Of a stretch of DNA of 59,890 bases, positions 9,299-18,006 are shown in pieces. The notes beneath the pieces are model-generated. The model did not search any database and was not told the origin of the DNA. It saw nothing but the letters and a program-made list of their open reading frames with translations. This DNA comes from Pelosinus fermentans. GTDB taxonomy: Bacteria; Bacillota; Negativicutes; DSM-13327. Within the stretch, counting starts at the first letter, position 1; each line of letters opens with the position of its first letter. The position numbers and the translations under genes were made by a program. The DNA is taken from NCBI GenBank assembly GCA_002434245.1, contig DJJR01000002.1, positions 1 through 59,890 on the forward strand. The letters run 5' to 3'.

Positions 9299-9733
9299 AT
9301 GTTTAATAAAATTTTAGTTCCTGTTGATGGCTCTGAAGCCGCTTGGCGTGCCTTGGAATATGCTACTGCCTTAGGAGAAAAGTTTCATAGTACCATCACT
9401 ATTGTTCATGTTGTTCAAGCTCATTATACACTGCCAACCGTTGGAATTAATGGAGAAATTCCTTTTATTTCACTTAACATTCAAGAGGTAGAAGCAACCG
9501 GTTACAAAATCATTGAATTAGCAAAAGAGCGGATTGGTGACTACCCTACATTCGAAACGAACTTAGAGTTTGGTCATCCAGCAGAACGCATATTATCTTT
9601 GGCATCAAATAATGCTTACGATTTAATTATAATCGGCTCCAGAGGCTTGAGCGGCATTAGTGAATTCTTTCTAGGAAGCATTAGCAATAATGTATCGCAA
9701 TCTTCTCCTGTTCCAGTGATGATCATTAAATAA
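9299..9733 (+). CDS. Universal stress protein (UspA family)
   Basis: 144 residues. The start MFNKILVPVDGSEAAWRALEYA and the C-terminal ATP-binding motif IIGSRGLSGISEFFLGSISNNV (about residues 115-136, GxxGxnGx9GS-type) place it among ATP-binding UspA proteins. They are cytosolic and induced in stress or growth arrest; the exact target is unknown. The ATG at 9299 follows GGGGGTGTAGTG. An upstream open frame of about 80 codons runs through the divergent promoter region, and its composition is not protein-like. Monocistronic, with a terminator shared with ddl. Confidence 0.9.
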   Translation: MFNKILVPVDGSEAAWRALEYATALGEKFHSTITIVHVVQAHYTLPTVGINGEIPFISLNIQEVEATGYKIIELAKERIGDYPTFETNLEFGHPAERILSLASNNAYDLIIIGSRGLSGISEFFLGSISNNVSQSSPVPVMIIK

Positions 9734-9753
9734 TATACTGTTTCTTGTAATAA

Positions 9754-9788
9754 AAGCAGTCAGGATGATTTATGTATCCTGACTGCTT
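9754..9788. terminator. Bidirectional terminator between usp and ddl
   Basis: AAGCAGTCAGGAT (9754-9766) pairs perfectly with ATCCTGACTGCTT (9776-9788). It is AT-rich on both sides and lies between two converging genes. Confidence 0.85.
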
Positions 9789-9812
9789 ATTATATTAGAA
9801 TCAAAAAAATAA

Positions 9813-10907
9813 TTAATAGGATTTTTTGATCCTTTTGTCTTTCATATTTCTGTCTAAAGCCAATTGAATTAATCGATCAATCAGATCGGTATAAGAAATA
9901 CCGCTAATTCCCCATAACTTAGGATACATACTTATTTTGGTAAAGCCAGGAATCGTATTAATCTCATTGATCAAGACATTCTTTTCTTTCGTTAAGAAGA
10001 AATCAACGCGAGCCATCCCTTCACAGCACAATACCTGAAAGGCTTTGATTGCCAGCTCTTGTACCAATGCAGCTATTTCTTTTGGAATATCTGCAGGAAT
10101 TTGAACGGCAGCTCCTTGATCGTCAATATATTTTGCAGCATAAGAATAAAACTCTTGCTGGGGAATGATGGCGCCCACTGCAGAAGCAATCGGATTTTCA
10201 TTGCCTAATATGGCACATTCAATTTCTTGCCCTTTAATACACTCTTCTATTATTATTTTGTGATCAAAGGAAAAGGCTTCTTTTATCGCCGCAAAAAATT
10301 CATCTTGCTGTTTCACTTTACTAATCCCCACTGATGAACCAAGACTAGCGGGTTTTACGAAAACTGGCAGCCCTAGCTGCTCCACCACAGCTTCAAAGTC
10401 TATTCCAGGCTGTTCCCAGTGCTGGTATGTCAAACTCTTCGCCACAGGAATGCCAGCATCTCTAAGAAGACGTTTGGCAACATCTTTATCCATCCCAATT
10501 CCTGATCCTAAAGGACTTGGTCCTACAAAAGGTATATTGGCTAGAGTCAGCAATCCTTGTACTGTACCATCCTCTCCATATGTCCCATGGAGTATGGGAA
10601 ACACTACATCAATACTCTTTGTGAATGTTTGTTCTGCAAAACAAATAAGCTGTTCTGATTCCTTGCCCATCTGAAAAGCAGCAGCTATGTCCTTATGCTT
10701 TAACATAATGTCTTTAGGGCTATCCTCATTAATCAGAAAATCCTCTTGATCACATAAAAACCATTGTCCTTTTTTATCAATTCCGATTAAAGTTAGCTCG
10801 TATTTTTCCTTATCAATTGCATGTATAATGTTTTTGGCCGACTGCAAAGAAACTTCATGTTCTGTTGATTTGCCTCCAAACAGTAACGCCACATTGATTT
10901 TCATCAT
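9813..10907 (-). CDS. ddl: D-alanine--D-alanine ligase
   Basis: 364 residues. It joins two D-alanines with ATP to make the peptidoglycan dipeptide terminus, in the cytoplasm. Family marks are the N-terminal LFGGKSTEHEVSLQSA, the HGTYGEDGTVQGLL loop, the ATP-grasp core (GIGMDKDVAKRLL; PVFVKPASLGSSVGI) and the metal site ARVDFFLT...INEINTIPGFT near the C-terminus. I did not determine whether residues favour D-Ala-D-Ala or D-Ala-D-Lac. ATGATG is preceded by AGGAGCTGAAAAA. It stands alone, with an AraC-type regulator gene divergent from it; a regulatory link is possible but not shown. Confidence 0.96.
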   Translation of the reverse strand: MMKINVALLFGGKSTEHEVSLQSAKNIIHAIDKEKYELTLIGIDKKGQWFLCDQEDFLINEDSPKDIMLKHKDIAAAFQMGKESEQLICFAEQTFTKSIDVVFPILHGTYGEDGTVQGLLTLANIPFVGPSPLGSGIGMDKDVAKRLLRDAGIPVAKSLTYQHWEQPGIDFEAVVEQLGLPVFVKPASLGSSVGISKVKQQDEFFAAIKEAFSFDHKIIIEECIKGQEIECAILGNENPIASAVGAIIPQQEFYSYAAKYIDDQGAAVQIPADIPKEIAALVQELAIKAFQVLCCEGMARVDFFLTKEKNVLINEINTIPGFTKISMYPKLWGISGISYTDLIDRLIQLALDRNMKDKRIKKSY

Positions 10908-11045
10908 TTTTTCAGCTCCTAACTATTCTTTTTTCTTAGTATAGTAATATTTTTCACTATAATGATTGCTAAAAATGCTCATATTATTGTAAAAAATGCT
11001 GTACAATAGTATTACAAGTGCTTTACAGAAGGAAGGATGCTCTTT

Positions 11046-11969
11046 ATGGAAATAGAAAGTAAGGAGATACATTATAAAAGGGGTTACTTAGATAAAGATT
11101 TTCAATTTTTCCATTTAAAAGATAACAAGAATATTCAGTTCGAATTTCACTACCATGATTTCAATAAAATCATTATTTTTATATCTGGCAAAGTAACTTA
11201 CTTACTTGAAGGTAAGACCTACAAATTAAAACCTTGGGATATTCTCTTAGTAAACAACAATGAAATTCATAAGCCGTTGATTGATCAAGGTGAAACCTAT
11301 GAGCGCATTGTGATTTGGGTAAATTCAGCTTTTTTATTACAACATAGTGATAGTGAATGCAATTTGCAAAAATGCTTTGAATTAGCTGCTGAAAAAAAAT
11401 TGAATTTACTACGGTTAGCTCCTGATGTACTCATTGGGATTAAAGGAATTTTATCTCAATTAGAGGATTCTTGCAAAAGCCGCGAATTTGGCAGTAAAGT
11501 ACTAAAGAACTCATTATTTTTGCAATATATTGTCCAGCTAAACAGGCTATATTTGGGCATTGACATTGACACTGAGTATCCAGACATTGAATACGATGAA
11601 ACCATAGGACGCATATTAGAGTATATCAATACGAATCTTAAAGAAGATTTATCCATGGACAATCTAGCTTCTGTTTTTTATTTGAGCAAATACTATTTAA
11701 TGCGTAAATTTAAACAGCAAACAGGTTATACTGTCCATAATTATATTTTACAAAAAAGGTTAATCGCAGCAAATGCTCTGATTAAAAGAGGCAAGTCCAT
11801 TACCACAACGTGTATTGAGTGCGGCTTTGGTGATTATTCAAATTTTGTAAGATCTTTTAAAAAATCCTTTGGTCTCTCACCGAAAAAGCACTATAACATG
11901 TTTTTAGAACAAGAAAAATTGGCAAATCAACATCATCAGTTCCACCAACCGAATATAAATGACTCATAA
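11046..11969 (+). CDS. AraC family transcriptional regulator
   Basis: 307 residues: an N-terminal cupin-like sensor (EFHYHDFNKIIIFISGKVTYLLEG, a ligand-binding jelly roll) and a C-terminal double helix-turn-helix. The second helix-turn-helix has the signature ECGFGDYSNFVRSFKKSFGLSPKKH. GAAGGA lies eight bases before ATG 11046 and overlaps the earlier in-frame ATG 11037, so the later start is preferred. Ligand and targets are unknown. It is transcribed away from ddl, which is a possible target, and ends at a strong terminator. Confidence 0.9.
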   Translation: MEIESKEIHYKRGYLDKDFQFFHLKDNKNIQFEFHYHDFNKIIIFISGKVTYLLEGKTYKLKPWDILLVNNNEIHKPLIDQGETYERIVIWVNSAFLLQHSDSECNLQKCFELAAEKKLNLLRLAPDVLIGIKGILSQLEDSCKSREFGSKVLKNSLFLQYIVQLNRLYLGIDIDTEYPDIEYDETIGRILEYINTNLKEDLSMDNLASVFYLSKYYLMRKFKQQTGYTVHNYILQKRLIAANALIKRGKSITTTCIECGFGDYSNFVRSFKKSFGLSPKKHYNMFLEQEKLANQHHQFHQPNINDS

Positions 11970-11983
11970 CAAATCCAATTACA

Positions 11984-12040
11984 AATAATAATAGGAAAGT
12001 ACTTGCTGATCTGCTCAATAAGTGCTTTCCTATTATTATT
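11984..12040. terminator. Bidirectional terminator, 21-bp stem
   Basis: 11984-12004 pairs with 12020-12040 (AATAATAATAGGAAAG... against CTTTCCTATTATTATT), with a single G-T wobble. It lies between the converging araC-type and ygiD-type genes. Confidence 0.9.
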
Positions 12041-12049
12041 CTAATCTAA

Positions 12050-12826
12050 TTACACTCCAAATGAAAGACAGCGCATAGACATGGACGCATTCTGAAAACC
12101 TTCATAGGTAAAAGCAAGCTCGTCATTCCTATCTTGTAATGCTGCAGCATATAAGAAAGGCAAATAATGATCATTGGTAGGTACGGACAATAAGGCTTCT
12201 TTACCCAGTGTTTCATATTCGATCAACGGCTGATGATTGCCAGCCACTAAATGTTCTTTGACTATATTATCAAAATGTACAGCCCAGTCAAAAGCTTTGG
12301 CCTCCATATCCCAATCAATCAAACGTAAATTGTGCACGATATTGCCACTGCCAATGATAAGGATGTCATGTTCCCGTAAAGGAGCCAGTTTCTTGGCTAA
12401 TTCATAATGCTCCTGGGGTGTCTTTTGATAATCAAGACTCATTGCCATTACAGGTATATCCGCTTTAGGATACATATGCTTTAAAACAGACCATGCCGCA
12501 TGATCTAATCCACGTTTCCCGTCATATTGAACAGAGGCATTCTCAAAGATAGCTGCTGCCTCTTCCAACTGTTTCGTAACCCCTGGACATGCATAATGAA
12601 TATCGTACAATTCCTGAGGAAAGCCATAAAAATCATAAATGGTTTCTGGCTGTTTATTGGTTGTAATATAGGTACCTTTTGTAAGCCAATGAGCTGATAC
12701 GACTAAAATTGCTTTTGGTCTTGGAAGAGACTGCCCCAACTGCACTAAACTCGCTGTATACTCATTCTCCAGAATGATATTCATGGGTGAGCCGTGACCT
12801 AAAAATAATACGGGAGATTTTTTCAT
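12050..12826 (-). CDS. ygiD: Extradiol ring-cleavage dioxygenase, LigB/YgiD (DODA) type
   Basis: 258 residues. Family members have a LigB-type fold that binds one metal ion and open catechol rings such as 4,5-DOPA. The likely metal ligands are visible: the His in LFLGHGSPMN, in VVSAHWLT, in GSGNIVHNLR and in PTNDHYLPFLYA. The physiological substrate is unclear in anaerobes, where oxygen-dependent cleavage would be rare. ATG 12826 is preceded by AGGAGG at ten bases; longer readings from 12883 have no ribosome site. It appears monocistronic. Confidence 0.88.
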   Translation of the reverse strand: MKKSPVLFLGHGSPMNIILENEYTASLVQLGQSLPRPKAILVVSAHWLTKGTYITTNKQPETIYDFYGFPQELYDIHYACPGVTKQLEEAAAIFENASVQYDGKRGLDHAAWSVLKHMYPKADIPVMAMSLDYQKTPQEHYELAKKLAPLREHDILIIGSGNIVHNLRLIDWDMEAKAFDWAVHFDNIVKEHLVAGNHQPLIEYETLGKEALLSVPTNDHYLPFLYAAALQDRNDELAFTYEGFQNASMSMRCLSFGV

Positions 12827-12939
12827 ATTCAATGAACCTCCTATGATTAAAAGTGTACTCTCGAAATCAACCATACACAACACAAGCAGGCAAAGTAACT
12901 ATAGCGCAGAACCTGAGTTATGCATTAGACTGTTTCACC

Positions 12940-13797
12940 TTATATGGACATAAATTTTTCGATGGCATGGGCAACACCGTGTTTATCATTGCCATAGGTC
13001 ACAAAACTGCATAATTTTTTGATATCCTCTTTTGCCGTCCCCATAGCTACACTAAATCCAACAATTTCCATCATAGAAACATCATTGTAGTTATCCCCGA
13101 TTGCCATCGCCTTATCCAGAGAAATTCCTAAACGATCTGCCACTATTTTTAATGCATTGCCTTTAGAGGCATCCTTATTCCCCAACTCAAAATTATTAGT
13201 CATGGATGATGTCATTAAAAACTGCTTCATTCCAGCAAAGGTATCAATCGCAATTTGCCTTTTTTTATCATCAAAAGAAAAGCAGAAAACCTTATACAGT
13301 GCTTCCGCGGCATCCATAGCCTCCTCATAGTTTTCTACAGGAGTCATACCACTTTGACTAAAGATCTGCTCTACTATTTCTTCAAAATAAGTGGAATCCA
13401 CTTCAAAGGCTGTACCTTTTAACCGCTGTGCCTCCCTTTGTAATATTTCTTTCGCATGAAAAGAAATATAAATTTTCTTATTGGTGGAAACTTCATAATA
13501 ATAATCTCTTTCCTCCAACCAATTTACCATATATCGCACATCATCCCGCCCCATTGTTAAGGATGAAATTTCTTGACCGGTTTTATCATGAATCGCTGCA
13601 CCATTATAGGATATCAGATAGGTATTCAATCCAAATTTCTTACAAATCGAAACAGCATCAAAATAAGTCCTGCCTGTAGCAACAATTACTTCAATTCCCT
13701 GCTCTTGCGCACGCCGGATCGCTTTTATATTTTCTTTACTTACTTCATGTTCTTCATTTAACAAAGTTCCATCTAAATCTGTTGCAATTAATCTCAT
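12940..13797 (-). CDS. Cof-type HAD phosphatase
   Basis: 285 residues of the Cof/HAD-IIB group. The nucleophile motif DLDGTLL (residues 6-12), ATGR motif and C-terminal GDNYNDVSMMEIVG (motif IV metal ligands) are all intact, with the IIB cap between. Such cytosolic enzymes dephosphorylate sugar phosphates, FMN or PLP-like metabolites; the substrate cannot be told from sequence. ATG follows GAAAGGTGACACTACA. No operon partner: 57 bases separate it from the dioxygenase gene and 84 from the exporter gene, with no shared terminator seen. Confidence 0.9.
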   Translation of the reverse strand: MRLIATDLDGTLLNEEHEVSKENIKAIRRAQEQGIEVIVATGRTYFDAVSICKKFGLNTYLISYNGAAIHDKTGQEISSLTMGRDDVRYMVNWLEERDYYYEVSTNKKIYISFHAKEILQREAQRLKGTAFEVDSTYFEEIVEQIFSQSGMTPVENYEEAMDAAEALYKVFCFSFDDKKRQIAIDTFAGMKQFLMTSSMTNNFELGNKDASKGNALKIVADRLGISLDKAMAIGDNYNDVSMMEIVGFSVAMGTAKEDIKKLCSFVTYGNDKHGVAHAIEKFMSI

Positions 13798-13880
13798 TGT
13801 AGTGTCACCTTTCTATATTGGGATGAACGCTTCTATTACTATTACTTTTTATTTCTCTTCTTCTTTTCGATTCTCCTTTT

Positions 13881-14492
13881 TTATAAAACATTATTATACA
13901 TCATATACGCAGCAGATAACCACATAAAAATCGCCGATACCTTATTGATATATCCAAATAGCTGGGTGAAGCTCTTTTTCTTTCCCACATTCCATCCAAT
14001 AACAGCTAGAAGAAAAAACCAGCACCAAGATACAAGAATACAAGCCATCGTAAATACTATTTTTTCATTTCCGGTATAATGAATCGCACTTGTTCCAATA
14101 ACACCAATTGTATCAAGTACAGCATGGGGATTGAACAAAGACACTGTAACAGCAAAAATAATCTGCTGTTTGACGCCAAGCCCCTTTCCTGCACCAACAT
14201 CATTTCCTGCCCATGTGCTATTCCATGTCAACCAGCCCATATATGCTAAAAAGCCCACTCCAATCATCAGGAAAAGGATCTTAATCCAGGCAAAACTCGC
14301 AATAAATAATGAAACTCCCTGAACTGCTAGTACAATCAATAAAGTATCACATAGAGAGGCTGTAATGACCACAGGCAATGCTCGTAAAAAGGCTGGCTGG
14401 GCTGCTCCTTGTGTAAAGACAAATAAGTTTTGAACTCCTAAAGGCAATATGAGTCCCATAGCTAGAATCATTCCATGAAGAAACGCTTGCAT
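13881..14492 (-). CDS. LysE/ArgO-type amino acid exporter
   Basis: 203 residues, about six transmembrane segments. The opening LHGMILAMGLILPLGVQNLFVFTQGA and the middle SLFNPHAVLDTIGVIG are the LysE/ArgO signature. It probably exports a basic amino acid across the cytoplasmic membrane. It is divergent from a MocR-type regulator gene with a 128-base interval, and MocR proteins often control a neighbouring transporter or PLP enzyme gene, so control by that neighbour is plausible. ATG is preceded by AGGGAGCGAGAGTA. Confidence 0.9.
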   Translation of the reverse strand: MQAFLHGMILAMGLILPLGVQNLFVFTQGAAQPAFLRALPVVITASLCDTLLIVLAVQGVSLFIASFAWIKILFLMIGVGFLAYMGWLTWNSTWAGNDVGAGKGLGVKQQIIFAVTVSLFNPHAVLDTIGVIGTSAIHYTGNEKIVFTMACILVSWCWFFLLAVIGWNVGKKKSFTQLFGYINKVSAIFMWLSAAYMMYNNVL

Positions 14493-14562
14493 TACTCTCG
14501 CTCCCTATACCGTTTTTTCTCAGTATAGTGAAATTAAACTGAAATGTCTTCAGCCAATTGGA

Positions 14563-14592
14563 TTGTTTTTATCCCAACCAATTTGTTATAAT
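14563..14592 (+). promoter_or_regulatory. Sigma-A promoter of the mocR-type gene
   Basis: TTGTTT (14563-14568), an 18-base spacer, then TATAAT (14587-14592). The spacer region holds an imperfect dyad, AATTGG...CCAACCAATT, that could be the MocR operator shared with the divergent exporter gene. Confidence 0.6.
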
Positions 14593-14620
14593 CAAGAAAA
14601 CAGTCAGTAAGGAGAAAATT

Positions 14621-16072
14621 ATGTTAACGATTGACTGGGTACCTAATCACAAAGATTCTATGCCCTTATATCGACAAATCATAGAGTATATAAAAAATAA
14701 AATCACTCTTGGCGAATGGCCAATTCACAGCAAATTGCCTCCTCAACGTAAACTCGCTCATATTCTTCAAGTAAATCGCAGTACCCTGACCATTGCACTG
14801 GATGAATTAATCGCCGACGGGATATTGGAAACGCGTGCAGGAAGCGGCACTTGGGTAGCCAACAATACCTGGTCAGTGTTAGCATCTACTCCCACTGTGA
14901 ATTGGAATTCTTACCTAGATAAGGGACTCTACCTTCCTAACCTTCAACTCATTCAAGAAATCAATCAGGCAGAGTTTAAACCCAATATGATCCGTTTAGG
15001 CACTGGCGAGCTTTCTCCAGAATTCTTCCCCAGGAACATGATGAGCACGATACTACGAAAATTACCAGAACGTATTCATTCTTTGGGTTATGAAGAACCG
15101 AAAGGATTGCTTTTTCTCCGGCAGCAAATCCGTCTTTATTTACGCTCTTTAGGGATTGATGCCTCTGCATCATCCATTATGATCGTATCAGGCGCATTGC
15201 AGGCTTTGCAACTCATATGCTCAAGCTTACTGCCAAAAGACTCTACTATTTTGCTTGAAAAGCCCTCCTATCTTTTTTCCCTCAAATTGTTCCAATCCAT
15301 GAATATGCAATTTTCTGGTATTCCTCTTGATGAAGAAGGGATTGAACTGGCTCCTATTACATTTCAAAAACAACATAAAAATGCAAATTTACTATATACC
15401 ATTCCTTGTTTTCACAACCCTACAGGTATCATAATGACAAAGCAAAGACGCAAAGACCTTATCCATTTGTGCCAACAAGAACAATTACCTATTATTGAAG
15501 ACGATGTATATCGGGAACTTTGGCTCGATTCACCTCCACCTATACCGTTAAAGGCTCTTGAAAGAGAAGGACTTGTGCTCTACATCGGCAGTCTTTCAAA
15601 ATCACTCAGCCCAGGACTACGAATTGGTTGGATCGTTGGACCTGAGCCGGTTATTGAACGGTTAGCAGATGTGAAGATGCAAAATGATTATGGATCAAGC
15701 TCCTTATCCCAATGGGCTGCTGCAGAATGGTTTGCCAGCGGACTGTACCAACAACATTTAGACGAAGTACGAAAGGCACTGCGTATTCGCCGCGACGCAG
15801 CCTGCAATATTTTACAAACCTATTTTACAGACATTGCAACTTGGCAAGTTCCGACAGGTGGCTTTTATATTTGGCTCAGCTTGACCCATCCTCTTTCCAT
15901 GCAAAAACTTTTTAACCGTGCCCTAAATGAAGGTCTTTTAATTCATCCTGGAAGTATCTATGATTATTTATCAAACCGACACCTCCGCCTATCTTATTCC
16001 TATGCCTCATTATCTGAAATGAAAGAAGGTCTGTATCGACTTTCTGTGATTATTAGAACATTAAAGACATAG
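14621..16072 (+). CDS. MocR-type regulator (GntR HTH fused to PLP aminotransferase fold)
   Basis: 483 residues. The N-terminal winged helix-turn-helix (about 12-80; SMPLYRQIIEYIKNKI...SKLPPQRKLAHILQVNRSTL) is joined to a class I aminotransferase domain. The PLP-binding lysine sits in SLSKSLSPGLRIGW and the HNPTG motif is present. MocR proteins bind PLP and an amine or amino acid and control nearby genes. The ATG at 14621 follows AAGGAGAAAATT; an in-frame extension to 14558 would overlap the promoter. It is divergent from the LysE/ArgO-type exporter, its most likely target. Confidence 0.93.
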   Translation: MLTIDWVPNHKDSMPLYRQIIEYIKNKITLGEWPIHSKLPPQRKLAHILQVNRSTLTIALDELIADGILETRAGSGTWVANNTWSVLASTPTVNWNSYLDKGLYLPNLQLIQEINQAEFKPNMIRLGTGELSPEFFPRNMMSTILRKLPERIHSLGYEEPKGLLFLRQQIRLYLRSLGIDASASSIMIVSGALQALQLICSSLLPKDSTILLEKPSYLFSLKLFQSMNMQFSGIPLDEEGIELAPITFQKQHKNANLLYTIPCFHNPTGIIMTKQRRKDLIHLCQQEQLPIIEDDVYRELWLDSPPPIPLKALEREGLVLYIGSLSKSLSPGLRIGWIVGPEPVIERLADVKMQNDYGSSSLSQWAAAEWFASGLYQQHLDEVRKALRIRRDAACNILQTYFTDIATWQVPTGGFYIWLSLTHPLSMQKLFNRALNEGLLIHPGSIYDYLSNRHLRLSYSYASLSEMKEGLYRLSVIIRTLKT

Positions 16073-16146
16073 TTCATTATATATCGGAATCACTATTTCA
16101 TACCTGGCAGATCAATAAATCAATACACAATTGATGCATCGCCATT

Positions 16147-16204
16147 ATAGTAGTAAAAGGTTTACCTCTTCCCTTATTTAAAGAGGTAAACCTTTTACTA
16201 CTAT
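16147..16204. terminator. Bidirectional terminator, 24-bp perfect stem
   Basis: 16147-16170 pairs perfectly with 16181-16204 around a 10-base loop. The right arm overlaps the stop codon of the HD-domain gene (16201-16203). It serves the converging mocR-type and HD genes. Confidence 0.9.
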
Positions 16205-16743
16205 GACATGGAAAACTCTTTTGCTAATGCTGCTGCAACAAACTCAATGTGCTCCTGCAGCTCGATTTCTAACATTTGTGCACCTTGTACAATGGTTTCA
16301 CGGTTAACTGCCCTGGCAAATGCTTTATCCTTCATTTTTTTCATAACGGATTTTACTTGCAAATTTGCGATACTTTTATCGGGACGTACCAAAGCACAGG
16401 CAATAATAAAACCAGTAAGTTCATCGACTCCGAGCAACACCTTTTGCAATAAGCTTCTTTCTGGTGCCCAATCTCTAGCATGAGATTCTATATCAATGAT
16501 AAATTGGTCTGTATAGCCGTGAGGCTTTAGCATATTTTTAGCATTGCCTGGATGCTCTTCAGGATATTTTTCAAAATCAACATCATGGAGCAACCCTACA
16601 GCTCCCCAGTACTCTACATCTTCACCATATTTAGCAGCATAAGCACGCATAGCAGCTTCTACTGCTAAACAATGATTTAATAGTGGTTTTTCTTGTACAT
16701 GCTGCGTCAGAATACTCCACGCCTTTTCTCTTGTTGTATCCAT
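16201..16743 (-). CDS. HD-domain phosphohydrolase-like protein
   Basis: 180 residues. The HD motif is visible: NHCLAVEAAM (first His), LLHDVDFEKYPEEHPGN (His-Asp pair) and ESHARDW (further His), so the metal site looks intact. Relatives act on nucleotides or other phosphomonoesters in the cytosol; the substrate is unknown. ATG 16743 is preceded by GGAGGAAGAAGAA; a slightly longer reading to 16758 would use up that ribosome site. No partner gene on the same strand is close. Confidence 0.85.
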   Translation of the reverse strand: MDTTREKAWSILTQHVQEKPLLNHCLAVEAAMRAYAAKYGEDVEYWGAVGLLHDVDFEKYPEEHPGNAKNMLKPHGYTDQFIIDIESHARDWAPERSLLQKVLLGVDELTGFIIACALVRPDKSIANLQVKSVMKKMKDKAFARAVNRETIVQGAQMLEIELQEHIEFVAAALAKEFSMS

Positions 16744-16996
16744 TTCTTCTTCCTCCAATACATTTTGGGGTAAGCTTCCCCTTCATTAAGAAATATTATT
16801 CATGATTCTTCTACAAAAGGATGATTGTTTTATCCCAAGATACTTATCGAATCATATCGTCCTATAATGCTGTATAATCATTTGATTATTATAACATAAA
16901 TGAAGGAATAGTGAGTAGAAAAAATGAATCTGCTGTTAAATCCACTCACATCAATATTTACTGTTTTCATAATGCTACCATAAAAAAAGAAATGTC

Positions 16997-17050
16997 TTGG
17001 CTCTTTGGAAAGATTTTCTTTATAATATAAGTATCTTTTCTATATTATAA
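16997..17050 (+). promoter_or_regulatory. Promoter with overlapping dyad before the C_GCAxxG gene
   Basis: TTGGCT (16997-17002), an 18-base spacer, then TATAAT (17021-17026). A perfect 10-base inverted repeat, TTATAATATA (17020-17029) and TATATTATAA (17041-17050), covers the -10 box and the start point. A repressor bound there would block transcription. The rest of 16759-17088 shows no gene. Confidence 0.55.
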
Positions 17051-17088
17051 AAAAATCTTACAATCACATCACTGGAGGGAAATGGATT

Positions 17089-17505
17089 ATGTTGAGTACT
17101 TTGATTGAACAAGGTTATGGAGAACCAGAAGATCTTAACTGTGCCGAAAAAATACTATATGGTGCTAATGAAGTGTATCAATTAGGTTTAACTCCCGAGG
17201 CTTTGCGAATTGCATCAGGCTTTGGCGGAGGGATGGCCATTGGCAGTGTGTGCGGAGCTCTGACAGCTGCTGTTATGGTATTAGGTATCCTGTTTGTTAA
17301 AGACAGGGCCCATGAAAGTGACAAAATTAAAATCTTAACACAAGAATTATTTGACACCTATCGGGAACAAATGGGCGATATTGACTGTAATCCTTTAAAG
17401 AATCGCTATCGCAGGGAGGATATTAAATGCAAATATGTGATTACAAAAGCAGCTATAGCTCTGGATACTATTATAAAGAAAGAACAAGACAGCCAACATG
17501 CATAA
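17089..17505 (+). CDS. C_GCAxxG_C_C family redox protein
   Basis: 138 residues. The spacing of NCAEKIL (Cys about 19), the Gly-rich GFGGGMAIGSVCGALTAA (Cys about 64) and later DIDCNP and IKCKYV cysteines defines the C_GCAxxG_C_C family of putative redox-active proteins in anaerobes. It is cytosolic and small; members probably bind metal or undergo disulfide chemistry, with no proven reaction. ATG follows GGAGGGAAATGGATT. Transcribed alone from a promoter carrying an operator-like dyad. Confidence 0.88.
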   Translation: MLSTLIEQGYGEPEDLNCAEKILYGANEVYQLGLTPEALRIASGFGGGMAIGSVCGALTAAVMVLGILFVKDRAHESDKIKILTQELFDTYREQMGDIDCNPLKNRYRREDIKCKYVITKAAIALDTIIKKEQDSQHA

Positions 17506-17511
17506 ATGAAA

Positions 17512-17536
17512 AAGAGGAAGCTAAAAGCTTCCTCTT
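17512..17536 (+). terminator. Hairpin after the C_GCAxxG gene
   Basis: AAGAGGAAGCT (17512-17522) pairs perfectly with AGCTTCCTCTT (17526-17536) around a three-base loop. The downstream T-run is short (CTTATCG), so termination efficiency is uncertain. Confidence 0.65.
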
Positions 17537-17539
17537 CTT

Positions 17540-17640
17540 ATCGTCGTTACATTACTATCGTAATGGGAAGAGCAATATAGCGTTGCTCTGTTCCCAGTAC
17601 AACACTAGTTGTACTCATTCGTATTATCGTAACTGACTAT
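17540..17640. other. Compact multi-hairpin segment in a gene-free gap
   Basis: Within the gene-free stretch 17506-18006, about 100 bases fold into nested or adjacent hairpins. GGGAAGAGCAA pairs with TTGCTCTGTTCCC (two-base bulge). AGTACAAC pairs with GTTGTACT around ACTA. Outer GTTAC and GTAAC ends could close the set. It resembles a small structured RNA or a palindromic repeat; I do not recognise a family. Confidence 0.35.
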
Positions 17641-17745
17641 ATATATAATTGTGGTTCACCCTTCATTAACTGCTGTAATCGAACCACCCCATTCCAATCT
17701 CATATTTCTTCCTTCGTTCTTTTTACTTTTTATCCTCCTTTCTTG

Positions 17746-17779
17746 AATTAAGTTTATTATATTACAAATAAACTTAATT
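17746..17779. promoter_or_regulatory. Perfect 12-bp inverted repeat, candidate operator
   Basis: AATTAAGTTTAT (17746-17757) and ATAAACTTAATT (17768-17779) are separated by 10 bases. On the minus strand it is followed by AAGAAAGGAGGAT but no ATG at proper distance. A 15-codon open frame (MRLEWGGSITAVNEG) starts further on. The MarR-type gene lies 230 bases to the right and could encode the binding protein. Confidence 0.45.
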
Positions 17780-18006
17780 TTCAATCTATTTTTTAAAAAT
17801 TTCATAGTTAATTTTCTACAGTAAATTGATGCTTATGCTTACTATCTTTTAAATGAATAAACAGTATATATATTCCATTACTGATAAAGTAACAATCTAA
17901 ATTGTTTTTATGCATCATTTCTACAAAGAAATTTCAAATTATAGTTGCTCTCTCATTCCTAATGTCGCTATTATATATAGTATAATTGTCTTTAAGGAGG
18001 AGCAGC

